DNA of 64,000 nt from the NCBI RefSeq assembly GCF_016907275.1, contig NZ_JAFBBP010000001.1, forward strand, positions 4,640,001 to 4,704,000, written 5' to 3'. The notes under the pieces were generated by a model that made no database searches, was not told the DNA's origin, and worked only from the letters and a program-made list of their open reading frames with translations. This document shows positions 44,111-55,586 of the stretch, piece after piece (position 1 is the stretch's first letter; each line of letters opens with the position of its first letter). Origin of the DNA: Micromonospora luteifusca (GTDB lineage: Bacteria > Actinomycetota > Actinomycetes > Mycobacteriales > Micromonosporaceae). The position numbers were made by a program, and so were the translations under genes.

Positions 44111-44143
44111 ACGGGGGAGTGGCCGAGGAGGCTGCTCCCCCGT
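44111..44143 (+). terminator. Hairpin after rpsO
   Basis: ACGGGGGAG (44111-44119) pairs with CTCCCCCGT (44135-44143) with a 15-nt loop, right after the rpsO stop. It may terminate or attenuate transcription into pnp. The rest of the 226-bp gap contains a 12-bp palindrome CTTCGATCGAAG (44259-44270). Confidence 0.6.
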
Positions 44144-44332
44144 ACGGCGTCCCACCTGAAGAAAACGGGCCGCGCGACCACCCGAGAGGGAGCCGGTCAG
44201 CGTACCGGTCTCCGGTAGTGGCCCCCGGGAACCCGGCATTCTGCCGACCACCCGGGCGCTTCGATCGAAGACCGGCCGGCTGAGCAGCTCCCCGATGTCG
44301 TGGGCCCACGACGCGAAGGAGCACGACAGCAC

Positions 44333-46726
44333 ATGACCGAGACCAAACTCGGCACCGAATCCCGTACCGCCGTGATCGACAACGGGTCCTTCGGCACCCG
44401 CGAGATCACCTTCTCCACCGGTCGGCTGGCTCGCCAGGCCGCCGGTTCCGTCATCGCCCAGCTGGGCGAGACGGTCGTTCTCTCCGCCACCACGGCCGGT
44501 AAGCACCCGAAGGAGCAGTTCGACTTCTTCCCGCTGACCGTCGACGTCGAGGAGCGGATGTACGCCGCGGGCCGCATCCCCGGCTCGTTCTTCCGCCGTG
44601 AGGGGCGGCCGAGCGAGGACGCGATCCTCACCTGCCGCCTGATCGACCGGCCGCTGCGCCCGTCCTTCGTCAAGGGCCTGCGCAACGAGGTCCAGGTCGT
44701 CGAGACCATCCTCGCGCTCGACCCGCAGCACCCGTACGACGTCGTGGCGATCAACGCCGCCTCGATGTCGACCAAGCTCTCCGGCCTGCCGTTCTCCGGC
44801 CCGATCGGTGCGACCCGCGTCGCACACATCGACGGCCAGTGGGTTGCCTTCCCGACCCTGGAGGAGCTGGCCCGGGCCACCTTCGACATGGTCGTGGCCG
44901 GCCGCACGCTCGAAGACGGCGACGTCGCGATCATGATGGTCGAGGCCGAGGCCACCCCGAACGCCGTCGCCCTGATCTCGGCCGGCGCCACCGCGCCGAC
45001 CGAGGAGGTCGTGGCCAGCGGCCTGGAGGCCGCCAAGCCGGCGATCCGTGAGCTGTGCCGCGCGCAGAGCGAGCTGGCCGAGGTTGCCGCCAAGCCGGTC
45101 AGCGAGTTCCCGGTCTTCCTGGACTACCAGGACGACGTGTACGACGCCGTCGCCGAGCTGGCCCGCACCGAGGTGGCCGAGGCGATCACCATCGCCGGCA
45201 AGGCCGACCGCGAGGAGGCCCTGGACCGGGTCAAGGCCCGCGTCGCCGAGGAGCTGGGTGGTCGGTTCGAGGGCCGGGAGAAGGAGCTCAGCGCTGCCTT
45301 CCGGTCGGTGACCAAGTCCGAGGTGCGCAACCGCGTGCTGCGCGAGCAGGTCCGCATGGACGGACGTGGCCCGCGTGACATCCGGGCGCTGACCGCCGAG
45401 GTCGGCGTGCTGCCCCGGGTGCACGGTTCGGCGCTGTTCGAGCGGGGCGAGACCCAGATCCTGGGCGTCACCACGCTGAACATGCTCCGCATGGAGCAGA
45501 TGGTGGACACGCTGTCCCCCGAGAACCGCAAGCGCTACATGCACAACTACAACTTCCCGCCGTACTCGACCGGTGAGACCGGCCGGGTCGGCTCGCCGAA
45601 GCGTCGCGAGATCGGCCACGGTGCTCTCGCCGAGCGTGCGCTGATCCCGGTGCTGCCGTCGCGCGAGGAGTTCCCGTACGCCATCCGGCAGGTGTCGGAG
45701 GCGCTCGGCTCCAACGGCTCGACCTCGATGGGTTCGGTCTGCGCGTCGACGCTGGGCCTGCTCTCCGCGGGTGTCCCGCTGAAGGCGCCGGTCGCCGGCA
45801 TCGCGATGGGGCTCATCTCCGACGAGGTGGACGGCAAGACCCAGTACGTGACGCTGACCGACATCCTCGGTGCCGAGGACGCGTTCGGTGACATGGACTT
45901 CAAGGTCGCCGGCACGCCGGAGTTCGTCACCGCGCTCCAGCTCGACACCAAGCTCAACGGCATCCCGTCGGACGTGCTCGCCGCCGCGCTGCAGCAGGCG
46001 AACGAGGCCCGGCAGGTCATCCTCGGGGTCATGAAGGCGGCGATCGAGGCTCCGGCCGAGATGTCGGACTACGCCCCGCGGGTCACCACCGTCAAGATCC
46101 CGGTGGACAAGATCGGCATGGTGATCGGCCCGAAGGGTCAGACCATCAACGCGATCCAGGACGAGACCGGCGCCGAGATCTCCATCGAGGACGACGGCAC
46201 GATCTACGTCGGCGCCACCAACGGCCCGTCGGCCCAGGCGGCTGTCGACCGGATCAACGGGATCGCCAACCCGACTCTGCCCAAGCAGGGCGAGCGCTTC
46301 CTCGGCACGGTGGTCAAGACCGCCGCGTTCGGCGCGTTCATCTCCCTGCTGCCGGGCCGCGACGGCCTGCTGCACATCTCCAAGGTGGGCGACGGCAAGC
46401 GGGTCGAGCGCGTCGAGGACTTCCTCAACGTCGGCGACCGGGTCGAGGTCGAGATCGCGGACATCGACGCCCGCGGCAAGATCTACCTCGACAAGGTCCG
46501 CCCGGAGGGCGCCGAGGCGCCGGCCGCCGGTGAGGCCGCCGGTGGCGACCGGCCGGCTGGTCGGGACCGGGGCGACCGGGGCCCGCGTGACCGCGGTGAC
46601 CGCGGCGGCGACCGGGGCGCACGTGGCCCGGAGCGCGGCAACGGTGGCGGCGAGGGCGGCAACGGCGGCGGCGGCGAGGGTGGCGAGGGCGGCGAGCGTC
46701 CGCGCCGCCGGACCCGGCACAGCTGA
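44333..46726 (+). CDS. pnp: Polynucleotide phosphorylase / guanosine pentaphosphate synthetase
   Basis: 797 residues from the ATG at 44333 (AAGGAG 11 nt upstream). Two RNase PH domains (about 15-240 and 335-560, [49 protein letters not shown]), a helical linker, KH domain ([17 protein letters not shown] near 595) and S1 domain (near 652-720). The last about 60 residues are an Arg/Gly/Asp-rich tail with [16 protein letters not shown] repeats, likely RNA-binding. 3'-5' phosphorolytic exonuclease; actinobacterial forms also make pppGpp. Confidence 0.97.
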   Translation: MTETKLGTESRTAVIDNGSFGTREITFSTGRLARQAAGSVIAQLGETVVLSATTAGKHPKEQFDFFPLTVDVEERMYAAGRIPGSFFRREGRPSEDAILTCRLIDRPLRPSFVKGLRNEVQVVETILALDPQHPYDVVAINAASMSTKLSGLPFSGPIGATRVAHIDGQWVAFPTLEELARATFDMVVAGRTLEDGDVAIMMVEAEATPNAVALISAGATAPTEEVVASGLEAAKPAIRELCRAQSELAEVAAKPVSEFPVFLDYQDDVYDAVAELARTEVAEAITIAGKADREEALDRVKARVAEELGGRFEGREKELSAAFRSVTKSEVRNRVLREQVRMDGRGPRDIRALTAEVGVLPRVHGSALFERGETQILGVTTLNMLRMEQMVDTLSPENRKRYMHNYNFPPYSTGETGRVGSPKRREIGHGALAERALIPVLPSREEFPYAIRQVSEALGSNGSTSMGSVCASTLGLLSAGVPLKAPVAGIAMGLISDEVDGKTQYVTLTDILGAEDAFGDMDFKVAGTPEFVTALQLDTKLNGIPSDVLAAALQQANEARQVILGVMKAAIEAPAEMSDYAPRVTTVKIPVDKIGMVIGPKGQTINAIQDETGAEISIEDDGTIYVGATNGPSAQAAVDRINGIANPTLPKQGERFLGTVVKTAAFGAFISLLPGRDGLLHISKVGDGKRVERVEDFLNVGDRVEVEIADIDARGKIYLDKVRPEGAEAPAAGEAAGGDRPAGRDRGDRGPRDRGDRGGDRGARGPERGNGGGEGGNGGGGEGGEGGERPRRRTRHS

Positions 46727-46773
46727 TCGTCGTACATCGCATCACCCACCCCTCGTCGAACCGGGAGCACTAC

Positions 46774-49043
<2,270 letters not shown>

Positions 49044-49072
49044 CCGGCCCATTCCTCCCACCCATCGCGGCA

Positions 49073-49128
49073 CTGCAGATCTTGGACGGTTTCCGTTCCG
49101 CGCTGACGGAAGTATCCAAGGTCTGCAG
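49073..49128. repeat. 56-bp imperfect inverted repeat
   Basis: CTGCAGATCTTGGA (49073-49086) faces TCCAAGGTCTGCAG (49115-49128) with one mismatch, with a second matching block TTCCGT/ACGGAA inside. It fills the gap between dapB and a GNAT gene and shares AGATCTTGGAC with 61107. Confidence 0.65.
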
Positions 49129-49140
49129 GCGCGGGCCGGG

Positions 49141-49146
49141 TAGCAT
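49141..49146 (+). promoter_or_regulatory. -10 box TAGCAT, leaderless start of GNAT gene
   Basis: TAGCAT lies 7 nt before the ATG at 49154, adjoining the inverted repeat. Confidence 0.5.
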
Positions 49147-49153
49147 CCGCCGG

Positions 49154-49624
49154 ATGATCGATGCGGGACACCTGGACCGGCGCGGGCGGCGAGTGACGCT
49201 GCGGCCGGTCGACGACGACAACTGGCGTGCGGTGGCCGACGTCGCCCCGCGTGATGACCAGCGCCGGTTCGTGGCCGCGTTGGGTGCGCGTTACCTGCTG
49301 CTCAGCAGCCGCTCCGAGGTGTGGACCTCGCTGGCCGTGTACGCCGACGAGACCGTCGTCGGCCACGTCATGTGGGGCGTGGACGACGACGGCTCGCACT
49401 GGATCGGCGGAATGCTCATCGACGCCGCCGAGCAGAAGCGCGGCGTAGGCAGAGCGACAGTGCGGACCCTGGCCGCCTGGCTGGGTGCCAAGGACGGCAA
49501 CCCCCCGGTCCGCCTCTCGTACCACCCCGACAACCTCCAGGCCGCCGCCCTCTACACGTCCCTTGGCTTCCACCCCACCGGCGCAATGGACGACGAAGAA
49601 CTGATAGCCGAACAAACCCTCTAG
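49154..49624 (+). CDS. GNAT-family N-acetyltransferase
   Basis: 156 residues: VTLRPVDDDNWRAVADV at the start, acetyl-CoA loop QKRGVGRATVRTLAAWL and C-terminal NLQAAALYTSLGFHPTG are GNAT-typical. Similar to spermidine/diamine-type acetyltransferases in length and ending, but the substrate is unknown. Single gene. Confidence 0.9.
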   Translation: MIDAGHLDRRGRRVTLRPVDDDNWRAVADVAPRDDQRRFVAALGARYLLLSSRSEVWTSLAVYADETVVGHVMWGVDDDGSHWIGGMLIDAAEQKRGVGRATVRTLAAWLGAKDGNPPVRLSYHPDNLQAAALYTSLGFHPTGAMDDEELIAEQTL

Positions 49625-49776
49625 CCCCCGAGATCGACCAAGCCCTGTCCCCGTCCCGCGCGACTTGGCCGGGTCGGCTCGTCTTGGCCTAGCCCCACGC
49701 GTCCCAACCTGCCCTAGGCCGTTTCGTCCCGTCTTGGGGGCGTCTCCTCCCGGCCCGGCCGCTGCGGCCGGCGAAT

Positions 49777-49850
49777 GATCCACTCCATGTCGCCGATATT
49801 GCGCTGTCCGGCCGTTGGGATACCGCCATGTCGCCGACATGGAGTCGATC
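49777..49850. repeat. 74-bp inverted repeat in the gap after the GNAT gene
   Basis: GATCCACTCCATGTCG (49777-49792) and CGACATGGAGTCGATC (49835-49850) are 16-bp arms with one mismatch; CCATGTCGCCGA occurs twice as a direct repeat inside. The 254-bp gap contains no gene. Confidence 0.7.
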
Positions 49851-49878
49851 ACGATCGGCTGATCAGTGCGGGTTGGGG

Positions 49879-51981
49879 TTAGTGGGGTTGGGGGATTGGG
49901 TGGCGGCGTTGGGTGGGGAGGGTTGGGGTCAGGGGGGCGGGGAGGCCGGTTGCGGTGGCTTGGCCGGTGCGGTCGACCGCGACGTGGACCGGGGTGTTGG
50001 CGACGCGGAGGCCGTGGGCGCTGACTGCGCCTAGCTCGGCTCCGGCAAGCGGGGCCAGCCGGACCGTCCCGCCCGGCACGTCCGGGTAGAGGCCGGTCGC
50101 GGCCTGGAGCAGGAGCACCGCGCCCGCCGCGGCCCACGCCTGGGGCCGGCACGCGGCCGGGTACGGCACCGGACGGTTCACCAGCGCCCGGTCGTCGCCG
50201 CCGTACAGCTCCGGCATCCGGTAGTCGAACGCCTCGGCCGCGGTGAGCAGCCCGTCGGCCAGACCGAGCGCGGCCTCGCGGTGCCCGGCGCGGGCCAGCC
50301 CCCCGAGCACGATCGCGGTGTCATGGGTCCAGATCGAGCCACAGTGGTACGACAGCGGGCTGAAGCCGGCGTCGTCGCTGGACATGGTGCGTAGCCCGAA
50401 CCCGGCGGCCATCGTGTCGGTGGTGAGCAGGTGTGCGACCTGGGCCTCCTCGTCGAGGTCGAGCAGGCCGGTGCCGAGCAGGTGGCCGATATTGCTGGTC
50501 AGCGAGTCGACCGGGCGCTTGTCGCGGTCGAGGGCCAGCGCGGGTTGCGGGCCGTGGCGACCGTCGACCCAGAAGCTTCTGCGGAACCGGCCGACCAGAG
50601 CGGCGGCGTGCTCGCGCCAGCGGTCGGCGTCCGGTCGCCCGAAGGCGTCCAGCAGGGCGGCGCCGTTCACGGCGGCTTCGTGCGCGTACCCCTGCACCTC
50701 GGCCAGCACGATCGGCGCGGTGGCCAGGGACCCGTCGTGGAAGCGGACGGCGTCGCCGGAGTCCTTCCAGCCCTGGTTGGACAGGCCGTGTCCGGTGGTG
50801 TCGACGTACTCGACCAGGCCGTCACCGTCCGGGTCGGCGTGCTCGCCGAGCCAGCGCAGCGCCGCCTCCAGGTGCGGCAGCAGGGGCTCGATCTGCTCGG
50901 CGGGCATTCCCCAACGCCATGCGTCGTGCAGCAGGTTGACCCAGAGCATGGTGGCGTCGACGGTGCCGTAGTACGCCGGTGGAAGGCGCAGCCCGTGGTC
51001 GGGCAGCGCTAGCTCATGGCGGCGAAGCTCGTGCAGGATCTTGCCAGGGGCCTCGCCGGTCGTCGGGTCGAAGCGGGTGCCCTGCCGGCGGGCCAGTACG
51101 CGCAGGGTGCCGGCGGCCAGGTCGGTGCCGAGCGGCAGCATCATCCGGGCGGCCCAGAGGCTGTCCCGGCCGAACAGGGTGAGGAACCAGGGCACCCCGG
51201 CGCCGAGGAACACGTCCCCGGGTGCGCCGGTCTCGGCCAGTCGGAGGCCGCGCAGGTCGTCCAGGCTGCGGTCGAGCAGTCGGACGAGGCGCCGGTCGTC
51301 GGCGGCCACCTCGGGTCGGGACCACTCGGGCTCGCCGACCGGGCCGACGACAACGGCGCGCGGGTCGTCGACGGTCAACTGCCAGCGCAGCACCATCTCG
51401 CCGCCGGGGGGCAGGTCGACCGGCCAGACCAGCCGGGGCGTGATGGCCCGCTCGCCGCCGGCGAGCACGTCGGCGCCCGGCGCGGTGACGGTGACGGTGA
51501 TCCCGGTGCCTGACCAGGTGAGCATGCCCGGTTGGCCGGTCTTGGCCTCCAGCGCGGCGGCGGCGCCACCGGACTTGACGACCTCGATGGGTGCCAGGTC
51601 GCAGCCGAGGTCGATGGTGACGGTGGCCCGTACGCCGACCGTGGCGGTGGAGACGATCCGCAGCTCCTCGGTGAGGCCGTTGCGGGTGGCCCGCCGGAGC
51701 CGGTCGACGCGGACGGTGGGGTCGGGCGTGGGGTCACCGAGCCAGCGGGCCAGGCTCACGAAGTGTGCGCCGTGCGGGCCGTCGTCGCCGCGGGTCAGCC
51801 CTTCGAGCTCCCGCTCGTCGATCCGCAGCTCGGCGCGGGAGAGCACCCGGGCATCGGCGTGGAAGACGCCCTGGACGCCGGTCGGGCGGATCTGCCCGGT
51901 CGCGTCCCCCAGCGCGCTGGTGGGGGCGAAGACCACCCCGACCAACTCGTGCAGGAGGGGTTGCAGCTGGCGTTCGATCAC
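49879..51981 (-). CDS. Amylo-alpha-1,6-glucosidase-like glycogen-debranching protein
   Basis: 700 residues from the GTG at 51981 (GGAG 7 nt upstream); a TTG at 52026 would extend it. An N-terminal beta-rich domain (about 1-230) precedes an (alpha/alpha)6 barrel with GVPWFLTLFGRDSLWAARM, DATMLWVNLLHDAW and QGWKDSGDAVRFHDG, family GH63/GH133-like. It is likely cytosolic and cleaves branched or alpha-1,6-linked oligosaccharides. Divergent from a LacI-sugar transporter operon and sharing its promoter region, which suggests common control. Confidence 0.9.
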   Translation of the reverse strand: MIERQLQPLLHELVGVVFAPTSALGDATGQIRPTGVQGVFHADARVLSRAELRIDERELEGLTRGDDGPHGAHFVSLARWLGDPTPDPTVRVDRLRRATRNGLTEELRIVSTATVGVRATVTIDLGCDLAPIEVVKSGGAAAALEAKTGQPGMLTWSGTGITVTVTAPGADVLAGGERAITPRLVWPVDLPPGGEMVLRWQLTVDDPRAVVVGPVGEPEWSRPEVAADDRRLVRLLDRSLDDLRGLRLAETGAPGDVFLGAGVPWFLTLFGRDSLWAARMMLPLGTDLAAGTLRVLARRQGTRFDPTTGEAPGKILHELRRHELALPDHGLRLPPAYYGTVDATMLWVNLLHDAWRWGMPAEQIEPLLPHLEAALRWLGEHADPDGDGLVEYVDTTGHGLSNQGWKDSGDAVRFHDGSLATAPIVLAEVQGYAHEAAVNGAALLDAFGRPDADRWREHAAALVGRFRRSFWVDGRHGPQPALALDRDKRPVDSLTSNIGHLLGTGLLDLDEEAQVAHLLTTDTMAAGFGLRTMSSDDAGFSPLSYHCGSIWTHDTAIVLGGLARAGHREAALGLADGLLTAAEAFDYRMPELYGGDDRALVNRPVPYPAACRPQAWAAAGAVLLLQAATGLYPDVPGGTVRLAPLAGAELGAVSAHGLRVANTPVHVAVDRTGQATATGLPAPLTPTLPTQRRHPIPQPH

Positions 51982-52065
51982 GGTGTAGCTCCAGATCCTC
52001 GGGGTGCGGGGCGGCCATCTTGACAACGCGCCCCTGGCGGTGCAAAGTGCGAAACATTCCAGAAA

Positions 52066-52109
52066 CTTGAACGATCTAATCCTGCACTATCCGAATTGGA
52101 TCGTTCAAG
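52066..52109. promoter_or_regulatory. Divergent promoter/operator with 11-bp inverted repeat
   Basis: CTTGAACGATC (52066-52076) and GATCGTTCAAG (52099-52109) are perfect inverted copies 22 nt apart in the gap between the debranching gene and the LacI gene. Each contains TTGAAC, which could act as -35 for one of the divergent transcripts (on the minus strand followed 18 nt later by CAGGAT). LacI binding here would control both directions. Confidence 0.65.
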
Positions 52110-52126
52110 ATGGCGAGAGGGATTAA

Positions 52127-53116
52127 GTGGCCGAAAAGGTGACCATCGCGACGGTGGCCCGGCACGCCCGAGTCAGCCGGCAGACGGTGTCCAACGTGCT
52201 CAACAGCCCGCACATCGTGCGGCAGGAAACCCGTCAGCGGGTCGAGGACGCGATCAACGCGCTCGGCTACCGGGCCAACCAGGCCGCCCGGCAGATGCGC
52301 ACCGGCCGGTCCCGCCTCATCGCCGCCCGGATCGACCCGACCCGCGACGGCATCAACGGCTCCGTGCTCGACCGCTTCCTGCACGGCCTCACCGAGACCG
52401 CCGACGCCGCCGGCTACCGGGTGCTGCTCTACACCGCCACCGACGACGAGCGCGAAATCGCCACGTACGACGACCTGCTCGGCACGTACGAGCTGGATGC
52501 GTTCGTACTCGTCGGCACGAAGTACGGCGACCCGCGTACCGCCTGGCTTGCCGAGCGGGACGTGCCGTTCGTGACCTTCGGCCGTCCCTGGGACGCCCTC
52601 GACGCGCACCCGTGGGTGGACGTGGACGGCGCCGCCGGCACCGCCGGAGCCACCCGGCACCTGCTGGCGGCCGGGCACCGACGGATCGCGTTCATCGGCT
52701 GGCCGGCCGGTTCGGGCGTCGGCGACGACCGGCGCGCCGGCTGGCGCGACGCGCTGCACGAGGCCGGTGTCGACCCGACCGGGCTGCACCGCGAGACCGA
52801 GGACGGCATCGCCGAGGGCGAACGCCTGATGCACGACCTGCTCGACACCGTGGCGCCGAGCGCCGTGGTCTGCGCCAGCGACTCACTCGCCCTCGGCGCC
52901 CTCCAGGCGATTCGCGGCGTCGACCCGCCCGTGGCGGTGATCGGCTTCGACGACACGCCGGTGGCCGCCGCGGTCGGGCTGACCAGCGTCAGCCAACCGC
53001 TCGGCGAGGCCGCCGCCCGCTGCGTGGACCTGCTCACCGGGGTCCTCGACGGCGACCACGAGACCCCCACCCCCGTGCTGCTCCAGCCCTCGTTGGCACT
53101 GCGGCACACCGCGTAG
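52127..53116 (+). CDS. LacI-family transcriptional regulator
   Basis: 329 residues from a GTG. N-terminal helix-turn-helix VTIATVARHARVSRQTVSNVLNSP with hinge helix RANQAARQMRTGRS, then a periplasmic-binding-protein-like domain (60-329). It should sense a sugar and repress the adjoining ABC importer genes and the divergent debranching gene through the inverted repeat at 52066-52109. Confidence 0.95.
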   Translation: MAEKVTIATVARHARVSRQTVSNVLNSPHIVRQETRQRVEDAINALGYRANQAARQMRTGRSRLIAARIDPTRDGINGSVLDRFLHGLTETADAAGYRVLLYTATDDEREIATYDDLLGTYELDAFVLVGTKYGDPRTAWLAERDVPFVTFGRPWDALDAHPWVDVDGAAGTAGATRHLLAAGHRRIAFIGWPAGSGVGDDRRAGWRDALHEAGVDPTGLHRETEDGIAEGERLMHDLLDTVAPSAVVCASDSLALGALQAIRGVDPPVAVIGFDDTPVAAAVGLTSVSQPLGEAAARCVDLLTGVLDGDHETPTPVLLQPSLALRHTA

Positions 53117-53140
53117 TCCCACCCCCCACCAGGAGAAACC

Positions 53141-54391
53141 ATGGCACCCCGAACAATCACCCGGGCAGCGGTGGCCGGCCTCGCGGCCGTCGCCCTCCTC
53201 GGCTCCGCCGCCTGCGGCAGCGGCTTCGACGACTCCTCCGGCGACACCGCCCAGTCCAGCGGCCCCGCCAGCCTGCAGATCCTGATCGGCTCGTCCGGCG
53301 AGGCCGAGACCAAGGCCGTGCAGGACGCCGCCGCGAAGTGGGCCAGCAGCTCCGGCAACACCGCGACGGTCACCCCGGCGCAGGACCTCACCCAGCAGCT
53401 CGGTCAGGCCCTCGCCGGCGGCACCCCGCCGGACGTCTTCTACGTGGACGCGGCCCAGTTCGCCAACTACGCCAGCGTCGGAGCCCTGGAGCCGTACGGC
53501 GACAAGATCAGCAACTCGGGCGACTTCTACGAGAGCCTGCGCACCACCTTCACGTACGACGGCAAGCTCTACTGCGCGCCCAAGGACTTCTCGACCCTGG
53601 CCCTGCAGATCAACACCGACCTGTGGAGCAAGGCCGGGCTGACCGACGCCGACGTGCCGACGACCTGGGAGCAGCTCACCGCCGCCGCCCAGAAGATCAA
53701 GGCCAAGGGGCAGGTTGCGCTGGCCCTCGGTGACACCCGGGACCGGGTCGGCGCCTTCATGGTGCAGAACGGCGGCTGGCTGGTGAGCAAGGACGGCAAG
53801 CAGCCGACCGCCGACACCCCGGAGAACCTCGCCGCCCTCCAGTACGTCAAGACCATGCTCGGCACCGGCCTGGCCAAGTACCCGAAGCAGCTCGACGCCG
53901 GCTGGTCCGGTGAGGCGTTCGGCAAGGGCAAGGCCGTGATGACCATCGAGGGCAACTGGATCAAGGGTGCTCTGCAGAACGACTTCCCGAACGTGAAGTA
54001 CAAGGTCGTGGCGCTGCCGGCCGGCCCCAAGGGGCAGGGCACCCTCTCCTTCACCCAGTGCTGGGGCATCGCCGCGAAGAGCAAGTACAAGGATCAGGCG
54101 ATCAAGTTCGTCGAGGCGATGACGAGCGGCGAGCAGCAGCTGACCTTCGCCAAGGCGGTCGGCGTGATGCCGTCCCGGCAGTCCGTGCGCGACCAGTACA
54201 CCGCGGCCAACCCCGAGGACAAGCCGTTCATCGACGGCGCCGCGTACGCCCAGGGTCCGGTGAACGCCCCGAAGATGGACAGCGTCCTCAAGGACCTCGA
54301 CACCGGCCTGCAGGCGCTGGCCAACGGCGACCCGAAGACCGTGCTGCAGAACTTCGACAAGAACGCCAAGGCGGCGCTCGGCGGCAGCTGA
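53141..54391 (+). CDS. Sugar-binding lipoprotein of an ABC importer (family 1 SBP)
   Basis: 416 residues with a lipoprotein signal VAGLAAVALLGSAACGSG (lipid-modified Cys near 24). The body has LTQQLGQALAGGTPPDVFYVDAAQFANYA, AALQYVKTMLGTG and GEAFGKGKAVMTIEGNW, typical of maltose/oligosaccharide-binding proteins. Membrane-anchored outside, it delivers an oligosaccharide to the two permeases that follow. AGGAGA precedes the ATG. Confidence 0.95.
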   Translation: MAPRTITRAAVAGLAAVALLGSAACGSGFDDSSGDTAQSSGPASLQILIGSSGEAETKAVQDAAAKWASSSGNTATVTPAQDLTQQLGQALAGGTPPDVFYVDAAQFANYASVGALEPYGDKISNSGDFYESLRTTFTYDGKLYCAPKDFSTLALQINTDLWSKAGLTDADVPTTWEQLTAAAQKIKAKGQVALALGDTRDRVGAFMVQNGGWLVSKDGKQPTADTPENLAALQYVKTMLGTGLAKYPKQLDAGWSGEAFGKGKAVMTIEGNWIKGALQNDFPNVKYKVVALPAGPKGQGTLSFTQCWGIAAKSKYKDQAIKFVEAMTSGEQQLTFAKAVGVMPSRQSVRDQYTAANPEDKPFIDGAAYAQGPVNAPKMDSVLKDLDTGLQALANGDPKTVLQNFDKNAKAALGGS

Positions 54392-54398
54392 GGTGATG

Positions 54399-54430
54399 GC
54401 GGGGGCCCCGGCCAGCACCGGGGTCCCCGC
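54399..54430 (+). terminator. Intercistronic hairpin after the binding-protein gene
   Basis: GCGGGGGCCCCGG (54399-54411) pairs with CCGGGGTCCCCGC (54418-54430) with one mismatch and a 6-nt loop. Such hairpins stabilise the binding-protein message or lower downstream expression. Confidence 0.6.
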
Positions 54431-54463
54431 CGCACGTCGGCCGGAGAGAGGAAGGGAGGGAAG

Positions 54464-55585
54464 ATGGCAACCGAGACACTGACCGCCGTGGCGACCGCGG
54501 GCGGGGCCGGCACCCGCCGAGGCAGGGGCGGCATCCGGAGCAACGAGAACCTCGCCGGCTGGCTCTTCGTTGCGCCGGTGATCGTCATCCTGGGGCTGTT
54601 CCTGCTGCTGCCCATCCTGATGGCGCTCTGGGTCAGCCTGACCGACTGGAACGGCCAGGGCAGCCCCTTCACCGGCGACGTCCCGTTCGTCGGCGCGCAC
54701 AACTACACCCAGTTGTTCACCGAGGACGGGCTGGCCCGCCGCGACTTCATGACCAGCATCCGCAACAACATCTACTACGTGGCGATCGTGGTGCCGACGC
54801 AGACCGTGCTCGCGCTCGGGCTGGCGTTGGTCGTCAACAACCGGATGCTCAAGGGCAAGAGCTTCTTCCGCAGCGCCTTCTACTTCCCCTCGGTCACCAG
54901 CTCGGTCGCGATCAGCGTGGTGTTCCTGTTCCTCTTCGCCAATTCCGGCGCGGTCAACGCGCTGCTCGGCTTCGTCGGGATCGACGGCCCGGAGTGGTTC
55001 GCCGATTCCCGGGGTGTGCTGCACCTGCTGTTCGGCGTGGTCGGCGTCGACTCGCCGCCAGCGGCACTGGCCGACGGTGGCCCGTTCGGACTGACCTGGT
55101 GGGACTGGTTGGCCGGCCCGAGCGTCGCGATGATCTCGATCATCACGTTGGTCGTCTGGACCACCTCCGGCACCTTCATGCTGATGTTCCTGGCCGGGCT
55201 GCAGAACGTGCCGGTCACGCTGGACGAGGCGAGCACCCTCGACGGCGCGTCCCGGTGGCAGCGCTTCCGGTACGTCACCCTGCCGATGATCAGGCCCACC
55301 ACCTTCCTGGTGCTCACCCTCGGCATGATCGGCTCCTGGCAGGTCTTCGACCAGGTGTACGTGATGAGCCAGGGCGACCCGGCCAAGACCACGCTCACCC
55401 CGGCCTACCTGTCGTACCGGACCGCCTTCCGGGACTTCGACTACGGCTCCGGCGCGGCGATCTCGTTCGTCCTGTTCCTGATCATCATCGTGTTCACCCT
55501 GATCCAGCGTCGAGCGCTGGCCGAGCGGGACACCGACCGGCCGCGCCGCGGCTGGTGGCGTCGGCGCGTACCGGAAAGGTCCTGA
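54464..55585 (+). CDS. Sugar ABC transporter permease (MalF-like)
   Basis: 373 residues, about six to seven helices; the cytosolic EAA loop DEASTLDGASRWQRFRYVTLPMIRPT contacts the ATPase. An insertion of about 45 residues (SPPAALADGGPFGLTWWDW) sits between helices, as in some MalF subgroups. GGAGAGAGGAAGGGAGG upstream. Pairs with the next permease. Confidence 0.94.
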   Translation: MATETLTAVATAGGAGTRRGRGGIRSNENLAGWLFVAPVIVILGLFLLLPILMALWVSLTDWNGQGSPFTGDVPFVGAHNYTQLFTEDGLARRDFMTSIRNNIYYVAIVVPTQTVLALGLALVVNNRMLKGKSFFRSAFYFPSVTSSVAISVVFLFLFANSGAVNALLGFVGIDGPEWFADSRGVLHLLFGVVGVDSPPAALADGGPFGLTWWDWLAGPSVAMISIITLVVWTTSGTFMLMFLAGLQNVPVTLDEASTLDGASRWQRFRYVTLPMIRPTTFLVLTLGMIGSWQVFDQVYVMSQGDPAKTTLTPAYLSYRTAFRDFDYGSGAAISFVLFLIIIVFTLIQRRALAERDTDRPRRGWWRRRVPERS

Positions 55586-55586
55586 G

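Noticed and set aside
44078..46720. 880-codon open frame antisense to pnp
   Set aside because: Composition and lack of motifs mark it as a shadow; pnp is unmistakable on the other strand.
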